Origin: Pseudopedobacter sp039918235
GTDB taxonomy: Bacteria > Bacteroidota > Bacteroidia > Sphingobacteriales > Sphingobacteriaceae
Reading direction: 5' to 3'
Assembly: GCA_039918235.1 (NCBI GenBank)
Contig: JBDSHZ010000113.1
Span: 1-22,866, forward strand
Length of the DNA stretch: 22,866 nt
The notes beneath the pieces are model-generated. The model was not told the origin of the DNA, did no database searches, and worked only from the letters and a program-made list of their open reading frames with translations. This document shows, piece after piece, positions 6,871 to 13,494 of this stretch (positions within the stretch are counted from its first letter, which is position 1; each line of letters begins with the position of its first letter). The translations under genes and the position numbers were made by a program.

Positions 6871-8351
6871 AAACTCTGAATGATTTTTTTAAGCTGTTCA
6901 CGTTCAATATATAAAATTACTAATCCAAAAAGGATGAATAGGATGTTACCTATAATGATATTCCTATTAAAGAACACAAAAGAGAACCATACGATTACTA
7001 CAGAAACGATAAGGTAAACGATATTTCTTTTGATATCATACGGGATTGGATAATTTTTTTGGCCTAAAATATAAGAAAGGATCATCATGCTGGTATATGC
7101 AATTAATGATACCCAAGCCGAAGCCATAAACCCGTATAATGGGATAAAAACCAGGTTCAGAATGATGGTAATTATTGCTCCAACTCCTGAAATATAAAGC
7201 CCGTATTTCGTTTGATCAGAAAGTTTATACCAAATAGAAAGATTCATGTAGATGCCTAAACTTACATAGCCAAACAATAAAATTGGCACCACACTTAAAC
7301 CTACCCAATAATCTTTGCCAATAAAGTGCTTTAATAATTCAATATTAGCTACCACTCCAACAAAAATCAGAACAACAGCTAAAATGAAATAATTCATGAT
7401 TTGAGCATAAGTCTTTTTTGCATTTTCATTTTTTGCATGGCTAAAGAAAAAAGGCTCTGCCCCTAAACGGAAAGCCATGATGAAAATGCTCAAAAACACT
7501 GCTATTTTACAACAAGCTCCATAAATTCCGGTCTGCGCTTCACTAATTTCAGGCGGTAAAAAATTGGTAAGGAATATTTTATCTAAATGTTCATTAATGA
7601 TAAAAGAAAGATTAGCTACAAATACGGGCCAGCTGTAGCTTAGCATTTCTACTAATAATTTTTTATCAATTTTAAATTTGATTTGAAGCAACTCTGGAAT
7701 TAGGAGTAAAAAAGTGACAATACTTGCAATTAGATTCGAAATAAAGACATAGCCTATCCAATTTGGCTTATACCATGCTTTAAAAGAATCAGCAAAAATT
7801 AATTGATGGTCAATAATATAGGGTATAACAAATATAAAAAACAGGTTTAAACCAATAAAGGTGAAAACATTTGTCATTTTAATAATAGAATATCTTGTAG
7901 GCCTTCCTTCTGCTCTTACCTTTGCAAAAGGCACCACGCTAAGTGCATCAATCACCAAAATAAATATGAAATATTTAATATAAGTGGTATAATCTGCTAA
8001 AGAAGTTGCCTTTCCATCCTGCATCCAAACAGCAATTGGATTTACTAAAAGAAGACTAAAGATTATAAAAACAGCACTCATAAATGCGATTACAATAAAT
8101 GTATTATTGTAGATGGCCTCTTTTTCGTTTTCTTTTTTATTAAGATACCTAAAAAAAGTAGTCTCCATTCCAAATGCCAGAAATGCATTTAAAATAGCCG
8201 CATAGCTATACATGTAGGTAAATATTCCGTAAACTTTGGTAGCGTAAACCTTTGTATAAATTGGAGTAAGAAAAAAGTTTAAGGTGCGTGACGCAACGGT
8301 AGCAAAACCGTAAACTGCTGTTTGCCCCGCAAATTTTTTAATGGTCGACAA
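6867..8351 (-). CDS. Polysaccharide/lipid flippase of the MOP superfamily (Wzx/MurJ-like)
   Basis: This 494-residue integral membrane protein has about 14 hydrophobic segments and the N-terminal signature of oligosaccharide flippases (IKKFAGQTAVYGFATVASR, then LNFFLTPIYTKVY). Related proteins move lipid-linked sugars across the inner membrane. Which substrate is moved (O-antigen-like unit, capsule or lipid II) cannot be told from the sequence. The start codon is TTG at 8351, two bases after the acylphosphatase stop: the next in-frame ATG is residue 47, which would delete the conserved N-terminus. Translation is therefore probably coupled to the acylphosphatase, and the end overlaps dut by 4 bp. 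The C-terminal tail is short and charged (IEREQLKKIIQSL). Confidence 0.9.
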   Translation of the reverse strand: MSTIKKFAGQTAVYGFATVASRTLNFFLTPIYTKVYATKVYGIFTYMYSYAAILNAFLAFGMETTFFRYLNKKENEKEAIYNNTFIVIAFMSAVFIIFSLLLVNPIAVWMQDGKATSLADYTTYIKYFIFILVIDALSVVPFAKVRAEGRPTRYSIIKMTNVFTFIGLNLFFIFVIPYIIDHQLIFADSFKAWYKPNWIGYVFISNLIASIVTFLLLIPELLQIKFKIDKKLLVEMLSYSWPVFVANLSFIINEHLDKIFLTNFLPPEISEAQTGIYGACCKIAVFLSIFIMAFRLGAEPFFFSHAKNENAKKTYAQIMNYFILAVVLIFVGVVANIELLKHFIGKDYWVGLSVVPILLFGYVSLGIYMNLSIWYKLSDQTKYGLYISGVGAIITIILNLVFIPLYGFMASAWVSLIAYTSMMILSYILGQKNYPIPYDIKRNIVYLIVSVVIVWFSFVFFNRNIIIGNILFILFGLVILYIEREQLKKIIQSL

Positions 8352-8353
8352 TA

Positions 8354-8626
8354 TTATCTTTTTAGAATCTCAAAATTACGATAGTTTTTCACTTCTATCT
8401 CTTTAATAGAAACATCAGCTACTTTGGCATCATCAGGGCCATATTTACACCAATCTATAAAATCCTCCATCAAGCTTTCATCACCTTCAGCTTCAATACA
8501 TACCGTTCCGTCTTTCTGATTCTTTACAAAACCTTTCATCCCCATTTGATCCGCCACTGCTTTGGTAGATGCCCTAAAAAAAACGCCTTGAACTTTTCCT
8601 GAAATTATAATGTGGAATGCTTTCAT
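8354..8626 (-). CDS. acyP: Acylphosphatase
   Basis: This small cytosolic enzyme hydrolyses acyl phosphates such as acetyl phosphate and carbamoyl phosphate. At 90 residues it has the family's usual size, and both catalytic residues are present: Arg18 in the loop GKVQGVFFR and Asn36 in GFVKNQKDG. The ATG at 8626 is the only sensible start. It is the first gene of the flippase-dut-TPR-DUF4292 run, and its stop is two bases from the TTG of the flippase. A -7-like element (TAATTTG, one base shorter than consensus) ends 4 bp before the ATG, suggesting a very short or absent leader. Two hairpins separate it from the amidohydrolase upstream. Confidence 0.95.
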   Translation of the reverse strand: MKAFHIIISGKVQGVFFRASTKAVADQMGMKGFVKNQKDGTVCIEAEGDESLMEDFIDWCKYGPDDAKVADVSIKEIEVKNYRNFEILKR

Positions 8627-8630
8627 TTAG

Positions 8631-8637
8631 CAAATTA
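8631..8637 (-). promoter_or_regulatory. -7-like element directly upstream of acylphosphatase
   Basis: On the minus strand TAATTTGC precedes TAAATG by one register. It resembles TAnnTTTGC but has one spacer base fewer between TA and TTTG. It is 4 bp from the ATG, like the envC element. No -33 box is apparent, so confidence is moderate. Confidence 0.4.
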
Positions 8638-8671
8638 CGGTTGAAGATTTTAGAATTACGAATTTAAGAAG

Positions 8672-8703
8672 AGGAATTGAATATTTTAAGCAATTCAATT
8701 CCT
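8672..8703 (-). terminator. 11-bp inverted repeat, likely terminator of the amidohydrolase transcript
   Basis: AGGAATTGAAT (8672-8682) pairs perfectly with its complement at 8693-8703 around a 10-nt loop. On the minus strand the 3' arm is followed by CTTCTTAAATT, a modest T-rich tail. It lies between the amidohydrolase stop and the acylphosphatase start and would separate the two transcripts. Confidence 0.45.
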
Positions 8704-8711
8704 GCCAAGGA

Positions 8712-8740
8712 TATGAAAAATCTTATTTTAAGTTTTCATA
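8712..8740 (-). repeat. Inverted repeat just after the amidohydrolase stop
   Basis: TATGAAAA (8712-8719) pairs with TTTTCATA (8733-8740), with a further 4-bp stem inside (8722-8725 with 8729-8732). It begins 7 bp after the amidohydrolase stop on the minus strand. With the hairpin at 8672-8703 it forms a double stem-loop 3' region. Confidence 0.4.
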
Positions 8741-8747
8741 AACGTAT

Positions 8748-9911
8748 TTATATCAACCGGGTCACAGCTGACTTATCTGTTAATTTTTGATTTTTAACGT
8801 TACTGATCAAGTTGAGTCCAGGGGTTTTTCCTATGGCTATAGAACCCAAATCATCATCAAAATTTAAAAACCGAGCGCCATTTATGGTCGCCCATTTCAA
8901 TAGATTTTCCAGATTAAGATCTTTACTATTTTTTTGTAGCACCTTCATTTCACTCAAAATACATAGCTTTTGATTTGATGCCAAGCTATCCGTTCCTATG
9001 GTAATTGGATATTCCGAATGTTTGAAAAATTCAAAAGAAGGAAGTCTTTTTTCAATATAAAGGTTTGCATTTGGGCAAAAGCACCAATATAAATTCCTGC
9101 TGAACCTCTTAGTAAAATAGATATCCTTAAGTGTGGTGTAAGTATTATGAACCAATAGTGTATTAGGCTTTTCGGGCATAAATGGCAATAGAGACTGTAA
9201 TGAATTCTTTGATTGTGCAGTAAATGAATCGGTGTTAATATTCATTTCTTTATAGAATTCCATAAACGCACCATCTTTAAATCGATAGAGAAAATTTTCA
9301 TCATCACTTTCCTGACTGTGAATGGTGATGATATTCTTTTGATTTTTACAATATTTTGCCAAATCTTTTATCAGTTTTTTTGAAACTGAATAGGGAGCAT
9401 GAGGCGTGATTGAAGAAGGACCATTGAATTTATCTTTGAGCAACAATGCATCTTCAAAAATAGTTGTTGCTTTTGAAGCTTCTAAGCCAAGCATCTCCAC
9501 AAAAGTGTGGTATTTAATTTTGCTTGTATCTTTTATGGGTGATGAAATTGAAGAATTTGAAATATCACCAACTGCAACAATCCCATTTTTGCACATCTCT
9601 TCATCCGCCATTTTCATGGCTTCTACAATTATTCCATCATTTTCTGCCCTATTTAAGATTACATTTTTCACAAAAGGAATTAATCCTGTACCCTTAGGTA
9701 TTTTTTTATGCAGATGTGACAGCTCTAAATGACAATGTGCATTTACAAACCCAGGAACTATAATACCTTCAAATCTTTCAATATCAGGATCTAATAATGC
9801 TTTTTCATCCGTTACAGCTAAAATTTTTCCATTATCATCAGTAACTATAATCCCGTTCTCAATAGGTTCTTTTTCTAATGTATATATATAATCAGCACTA
9901 AATCTTCTCAT
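8748..9911 (-). CDS. Amidohydrolase-superfamily metal-dependent deaminase/hydrolase
   Basis: This 387-residue cytosolic protein has the composite beta-sandwich plus TIM-barrel layout of the ATZ/TRZ-like amidohydrolases. Metal-site motifs appear in order: NAHCHLELSH (the HxH pair, about residues 58-60), HAPYSVS, HSQES (third His), HNTYTT (fourth His) and GTDSLASN (metal/catalytic Asp). The HCHLELSH wording is like that of hydrolases annotated in this phylum as aminofutalosine-deaminase-related. However, chlorohydrolase, guanine deaminase and S-adenosylhomocysteine deaminase relatives share the same motifs, so the substrate is not assigned. The gene stands alone: it is divergent from rlmN across a 319-bp gap and separated from acylphosphatase by two hairpins. 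The ATG at 9911 gives the expected short N-terminal sandwich domain. No clear promoter motif was found. Confidence 0.82.
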   Translation of the reverse strand: MRRFSADYIYTLEKEPIENGIIVTDDNGKILAVTDEKALLDPDIERFEGIIVPGFVNAHCHLELSHLHKKIPKGTGLIPFVKNVILNRAENDGIIVEAMKMADEEMCKNGIVAVGDISNSSISSPIKDTSKIKYHTFVEMLGLEASKATTIFEDALLLKDKFNGPSSITPHAPYSVSKKLIKDLAKYCKNQKNIITIHSQESDDENFLYRFKDGAFMEFYKEMNINTDSFTAQSKNSLQSLLPFMPEKPNTLLVHNTYTTLKDIYFTKRFSRNLYWCFCPNANLYIEKRLPSFEFFKHSEYPITIGTDSLASNQKLCILSEMKVLQKNSKDLNLENLLKWATINGARFLNFDDDLGSIAIGKTPGLNLISNVKNQKLTDKSAVTRLI

Positions 9912-10230
9912 ACAGGAAATTTGATAAAATTAATTCAATATTTATCTTAAGAACAATAAATTTAATCTAAAGTTTTATAAAAATTAATTTTTTCTTTATT
10001 GAAAAGAATGTCATTATTGAACTTTTAGAAGATGAATTTCTAATCATTGCCTCTTTTTAAACAAAATATCAACTATTTGAATTTCATTTTTTTTTAAATA
10101 TGAGTTAATTTTTTAAGCTCTAAAAAACTTTTCAGGGATTGGTTCTAGAATTATATTCTTTAATTACATTAGGTTCACGAGCGTTTTTAAAAAAGAAATT
10201 TTAAAATCTTAACTTTGTGTAATAATTAAG
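9912..10230. other. Divergent intergenic region between amidohydrolase and rlmN
   Basis: This 319-bp AT-rich region holds no open frame of note, no tRNA and no strong hairpin. The only feature I can support is the rlmN -7 box at 10210-10217. The minus-strand promoter of the amidohydrolase must also lie here, but no exact TAnnTTTG match is visible on that strand. Confidence 0.7.
10210..10217 (+). promoter_or_regulatory. Bacteroidota -7 promoter element of rlmN
   Basis: TAACTTTG followed by TG is an exact TAnnTTTG match, 13 bp upstream of the rlmN ATG, implying a leader of only a few bases. The spacer upstream is A/T-rich and no TTG is seen at the usual -33 distance. Confidence 0.6.
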
Positions 10231-11280
10231 ATGGAAAACGTTGTGAAAAAGGATATTAGGGCTTTAAATTTACCGGATTTAAAAGAGATTTTTGTGCAGA
10301 TGGGTGAAAAGGCATTCAGGGCAAATCAGGTTTATGAATGGCTTTGGAAAAAATCAGCCATCAATTTTGAGGAGATGAGCAATCTCTCAAAAGACTTAAG
10401 AGAAACGTTAAATCAGCACTTTGTGATTAATGCGGTAAAAATAAATAGCTCTCAGTTTAGTGCCGATAAAACCATCAAAAATACTTTTTCACTTCATGAC
10501 ACCCATTTAATTGAAGGAGTACTAATCCCTACAACAGAGAGAATGACCGCCTGTGTTTCCTCACAAGTAGGCTGTAGTTTAACCTGCAAATTTTGCGCTA
10601 CCGGTTATATGGACCGTAAAAGAAATTTGAATGCCGATGAAATTTATGACCAAGTGGTATTGATTAATCAGCAGGCTATTGAAAATTATGGCATTCCACT
10701 TTCCAATATTGTTTATATGGGAATGGGCGAACCTTTGCTAAATTACAGTAATGTATTAAAATCTATTGACCGGATTACCGCTGAAGACGGTTTAAATATG
10801 GCTTCCAAAAGAATTACTGTTTCTACCGCCGGTATTGCCAAAATGATTAAAAAATTGGGAGATGATGCTGTAAAATTTAATCTTGCTATTTCTTTGCATG
10901 CTGCAGATGATGTAAAGCGAAATGAAATTATGCCCATTAATGAGCAAAATTCTATCCAAGCACTTTCCGAGGCACTCAAATATTATTTTGCCAAAACAAA
11001 AAACCCTGTCACTTATGAATACATTGTTTTTAATGATTTTAACGATGGTTTAGAAGATGCGATCTCTTTGGCAAAATTCTGCAAACATGTGCCTTGTAAA
11101 GTAAATATCATTGAATACAATCCTATTTCTTTTGCCGAGTTTGTAAATGCCGATGAGGATAAGATCGAAATTTTTGCCAATTATCTTAAAAAGCAGGGAA
11201 TTACTACCCATATCAGAAGAAGCAGAGGCAAAGACATTGACGCCGCCTGTGGACAATTGGCGGTAAAAGAAGCTCAATAA
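10231..11280 (+). CDS. rlmN: Dual-specificity 23S rRNA (A2503-C2) / tRNA (A37-C2) methyltransferase
   Basis: RlmN is a radical-SAM enzyme that puts a methyl group on C2 of A2503 in 23S rRNA and of A37 in some tRNAs. The 349-residue protein has the [4Fe-4S] cluster motif GCSLTCKFC (Cys115, Cys119, Cys122). It also has Cys108 and the C-terminal Cys340 (DIDAACGQL); the latter corresponds to the methyl-carrying cysteine. The SAM-binding stretch YMGMGEPLLNY and the N-terminal domain (FRANQVYEWLWKK) are typical. Absence of the Cfr-specific pattern and the vertical-looking context argue against the resistance paralogue Cfr. It has its own promoter box and is followed after 7 bp by the comF-like gene. 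Confidence 0.96.
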   Translation: MENVVKKDIRALNLPDLKEIFVQMGEKAFRANQVYEWLWKKSAINFEEMSNLSKDLRETLNQHFVINAVKINSSQFSADKTIKNTFSLHDTHLIEGVLIPTTERMTACVSSQVGCSLTCKFCATGYMDRKRNLNADEIYDQVVLINQQAIENYGIPLSNIVYMGMGEPLLNYSNVLKSIDRITAEDGLNMASKRITVSTAGIAKMIKKLGDDAVKFNLAISLHAADDVKRNEIMPINEQNSIQALSEALKYYFAKTKNPVTYEYIVFNDFNDGLEDAISLAKFCKHVPCKVNIIEYNPISFAEFVNADEDKIEIFANYLKKQGITTHIRRSRGKDIDAACGQLAVKEAQ

Positions 11281-11287
11281 AATTAAA

Positions 11288-11983
11288 ATGACTTCAATTT
11301 CAGGATATATTAAAGATTTTTCACTGCTTTTCTTTCCTGAAATATGCCATGCTTGTGGCATTTCATTAGTAAATAGTGAAAAGCATTTTTGTACTTCCTG
11401 TTTATTTCAACTTCCTTACACCAATTATCATCTTAATCCTGAAAATAAGCTTGCAAAGCAATTTTGGGGACGCGTACAGATTGATGCAGCTGCTACATTT
11501 TTATTCTCCAACAAAGCTGGAATTGTTCAGAATATAATGCATCAGTTAAAGTATAATCAGCAGGCTCAGATAGGGATTGAACTAGGTAGGCTATACGGTC
11601 AGCAATTAAAAAGTACAGCTCCTTATCATTTAGCTGAAGCCATTGTGCCAGTACCACTTTATGCTGATAAGTTTAAAAAAAGAGGTTATAACCAAAGTGA
11701 ACAGTTTGCAATTGGTTTATCAGAAAGTTTAGAAATTCCGGTTTATACCGATATACTTTTTAGGGTCAAATCTGCGGAAAGCCAAACTTCAAAATCTAGA
11801 AATAGCAGATTTAACAATATGAAAGAGGTTTTTAAAGCTTCTGATATAAAACATGCTATTGAAAGGGTTTTGCTTGTTGATGACACCATTACAACAGGAG
11901 CCACTTTAGAAGCTTGTATTGTAGCATTGCAAGAAATTGGCATTAAAAATATCAGTGTTGCTGGCATAGCTTTCGCAGAATAA
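11288..11983 (+). CDS. ComF family phosphoribosyltransferase-like protein
   Basis: This 231-residue protein has the ComF layout: an N-terminal zinc-ribbon-like region with CHAC and CTSC pairs (Cys20, Cys23, Cys35, Cys38), then a type I phosphoribosyltransferase domain. The PRPP-binding motif is VLLVDDTITTGAT (194-206), and IVPVPLYADKFKKRGYNQSE is the family's second hallmark. ComF is needed for natural DNA uptake in Bacillus and Haemophilus, where it works with the helicase/primosome machinery. In Bacteroidota it is widespread, and its enzymatic substrate is unknown. It starts 7 bp after rlmN and is probably co-transcribed with it. A lipoprotein gene follows after 22 bp. Confidence 0.92.
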   Translation: MTSISGYIKDFSLLFFPEICHACGISLVNSEKHFCTSCLFQLPYTNYHLNPENKLAKQFWGRVQIDAAATFLFSNKAGIVQNIMHQLKYNQQAQIGIELGRLYGQQLKSTAPYHLAEAIVPVPLYADKFKKRGYNQSEQFAIGLSESLEIPVYTDILFRVKSAESQTSKSRNSRFNNMKEVFKASDIKHAIERVLLVDDTITTGATLEACIVALQEIGIKNISVAGIAFAE

Positions 11984-11992
11984 TATAAAAAG

Positions 11993-12000
11993 CATATTTG
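11993..12000 (+). promoter_or_regulatory. Possible -7 element before the beta-helix lipoprotein
   Basis: CATATTTG followed by C differs from TAnnTTTG only in its first base and lies 5 bp from the ATG at 12006, the same short distance as at envC. It would allow expression separate from rlmN-comF. It is a weak call because of the mismatch and missing -33 box. Confidence 0.3.
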
Positions 12001-12005
12001 CTAAA

Positions 12006-13388
12006 ATGAGAAACTCAACTTTATTGTTCCTGCTGTTTGCTGTAGGTATTGTTGCCTGTAGAAAGGACGAAATAATTGATAAAAGTTCTAATTTAAAGCT
12101 TCAGTTTTCTGCCGATTCCATTCTTTTTGACACTATTTTCACCAGTGTTGGCTCCACAAGTAGGATATTAAAGGTCTTTAATTTTAATAAGCATACTGTT
12201 GTTTTATCAAACGTAAGTTTAGCCGGCGGTACTTCATCAGCATTTAAAATTAACATTAACGGAAAATCAATCAGCTCTTTAAATAATCTAAAAATAAAAG
12301 GAAATGATTCCGCCTACGTTTTTGTAAAGGCTTTTATTGATCCTAACAATAGCAATAGTCCATTTATTGTTGAAGATGAATTAAAATTTAGCCTAAATGG
12401 AAATGAACAGAAAATTCCATTGTTAGCATATGGACAAAACGCTGTGTATTTAAATGGTATAACCATAAATAGTAATACCACATTTACTAAAGACAAACCA
12501 TACATAGTTTATAATGATCTGATTATTAAAGAAAAAACTAGGGTTACAATTAATCCAGGGACAAAGATTTATTTTCATAATAATGCAAAATTATTAGTTT
12601 CAGGAAGTTTAAAGGCTAACGGAACTTTGGCTGATAGTATCACTTTTTCTAGCGACAGATTAGAACATATTTATGATGATGAACCTGGGCAATGGAAAGG
12701 AATTCATTTCTTAAGCCCGAGTTTTGACAATACTTTAAATTATACTACCGTAAAAAATGCTTTAATAGGTATTAGGGTTGACTCATTAAGTAATAACAAT
12801 AACCCTAAATTATTAATTACAAATTCCATCATCAAAAATCATGAAGTTGCAGGCGTTTTAGGTTATACTGCTTCCATTACTGGAATTAATAACTTAATCT
12901 ACAATTGTGGTCAGTTTTTGGTGATTGGATTATTTGGTGGAGATTATAGTTTTTACCAGAATACGCTTGCCAACTACAGCTATAATTTCCCAAGAAAAAC
13001 ACCTTCTGTTTTTTTGAGTGATCATTTAAACGATAACAGTAGTACCTTAAGCAAAAGTTTAAAATCAACCTTTGTGAATAATATTATTTATGGGAGTTTA
13101 AGCAGGGAAGTAGATTTTGATAAAATTGGAAATGGGATTTTTGTTAACACGTTTGAAAACAATTTGATTAAAACAGATTTACAAGATTTAGGGAGCAGTA
13201 ATATTTATAATCAAGATCCTTTGTTCTTTAATCCGAAAAAAGAAGAATACAAATTTTTAAATAACAGCCCAGTTATTGGAAAAGGAAAAGATTTAAGCTC
13301 AAATGTTTATTTCGGTTCATTTTTATCGAAGGACATTACTCAAAAAACGAGGGTTTTTCCATCTACTTTAGGATGTTTTGAAAAATAA
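12006..13388 (+). CDS. Predicted lipoprotein with right-handed beta-helix-like repeats
   Basis: This 460-residue protein starts with a lipoprotein signal (lipobox VGIVAC, Cys18, then RKDE) and is probably outer-membrane-anchored. The segment after the lipobox (about 25-135) looks like an Ig-like/choice-of-anchor beta domain (LQFSADSILFDTIFTSVGS). Residues about 150-400 are rich in Asn, Ile, Val and Ser, with recurring short strands (TRVTINPGTKIYFHNNAKL, ITNSIIKNHEVAGVLG, NNLIYNCGQF) that read like beta-helix or pectate-lyase-type coils. No catalytic residues of a polysaccharide lyase can be named. It is the last gene of the rlmN-comF run and is followed by a terminator. I do not recognise a specific family; a surface or envelope binding role is inference. 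Confidence 0.72.
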   Translation: MRNSTLLFLLFAVGIVACRKDEIIDKSSNLKLQFSADSILFDTIFTSVGSTSRILKVFNFNKHTVVLSNVSLAGGTSSAFKININGKSISSLNNLKIKGNDSAYVFVKAFIDPNNSNSPFIVEDELKFSLNGNEQKIPLLAYGQNAVYLNGITINSNTTFTKDKPYIVYNDLIIKEKTRVTINPGTKIYFHNNAKLLVSGSLKANGTLADSITFSSDRLEHIYDDEPGQWKGIHFLSPSFDNTLNYTTVKNALIGIRVDSLSNNNNPKLLITNSIIKNHEVAGVLGYTASITGINNLIYNCGQFLVIGLFGGDYSFYQNTLANYSYNFPRKTPSVFLSDHLNDNSSTLSKSLKSTFVNNIIYGSLSREVDFDKIGNGIFVNTFENNLIKTDLQDLGSSNIYNQDPLFFNPKKEEYKFLNNSPVIGKGKDLSSNVYFGSFLSKDITQKTRVFPSTLGCFEK

Positions 13389-13453
13389 AAAAATAATTTG
13401 CAACTTTTTTTCAACGCTGTAGGTATAAGTATGTGAGAGTATTAATTTAGAAG

Positions 13454-13483
13454 AAGCGGAGTCCGGTATGGATTTCGCTTTTT
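13454..13483 (+). terminator. Rho-independent-type terminator after the beta-helix lipoprotein gene
   Basis: An 11-bp stem (13454-13464 with 13470-13480, two G-T pairs) with loop GGTAT is followed by a T-rich tract from 13479 (TTTTTCCTTTTC). It lies between convergent genes, 65 bp after the lipoprotein stop and 11 bp before the end of the kinase gene. On the minus strand the tail is CTTCTTCT, so it may act weakly in both directions. Confidence 0.8.
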
Positions 13484-13494
13484 CCTTTTCAAGG

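Noticed and set aside
10231..11280. RlmN homologue considered as Cfr antibiotic-resistance methyltransferase
   Set aside because: Length, N-terminal domain and chromosomal context are those of housekeeping RlmN; no mobile element nearby.
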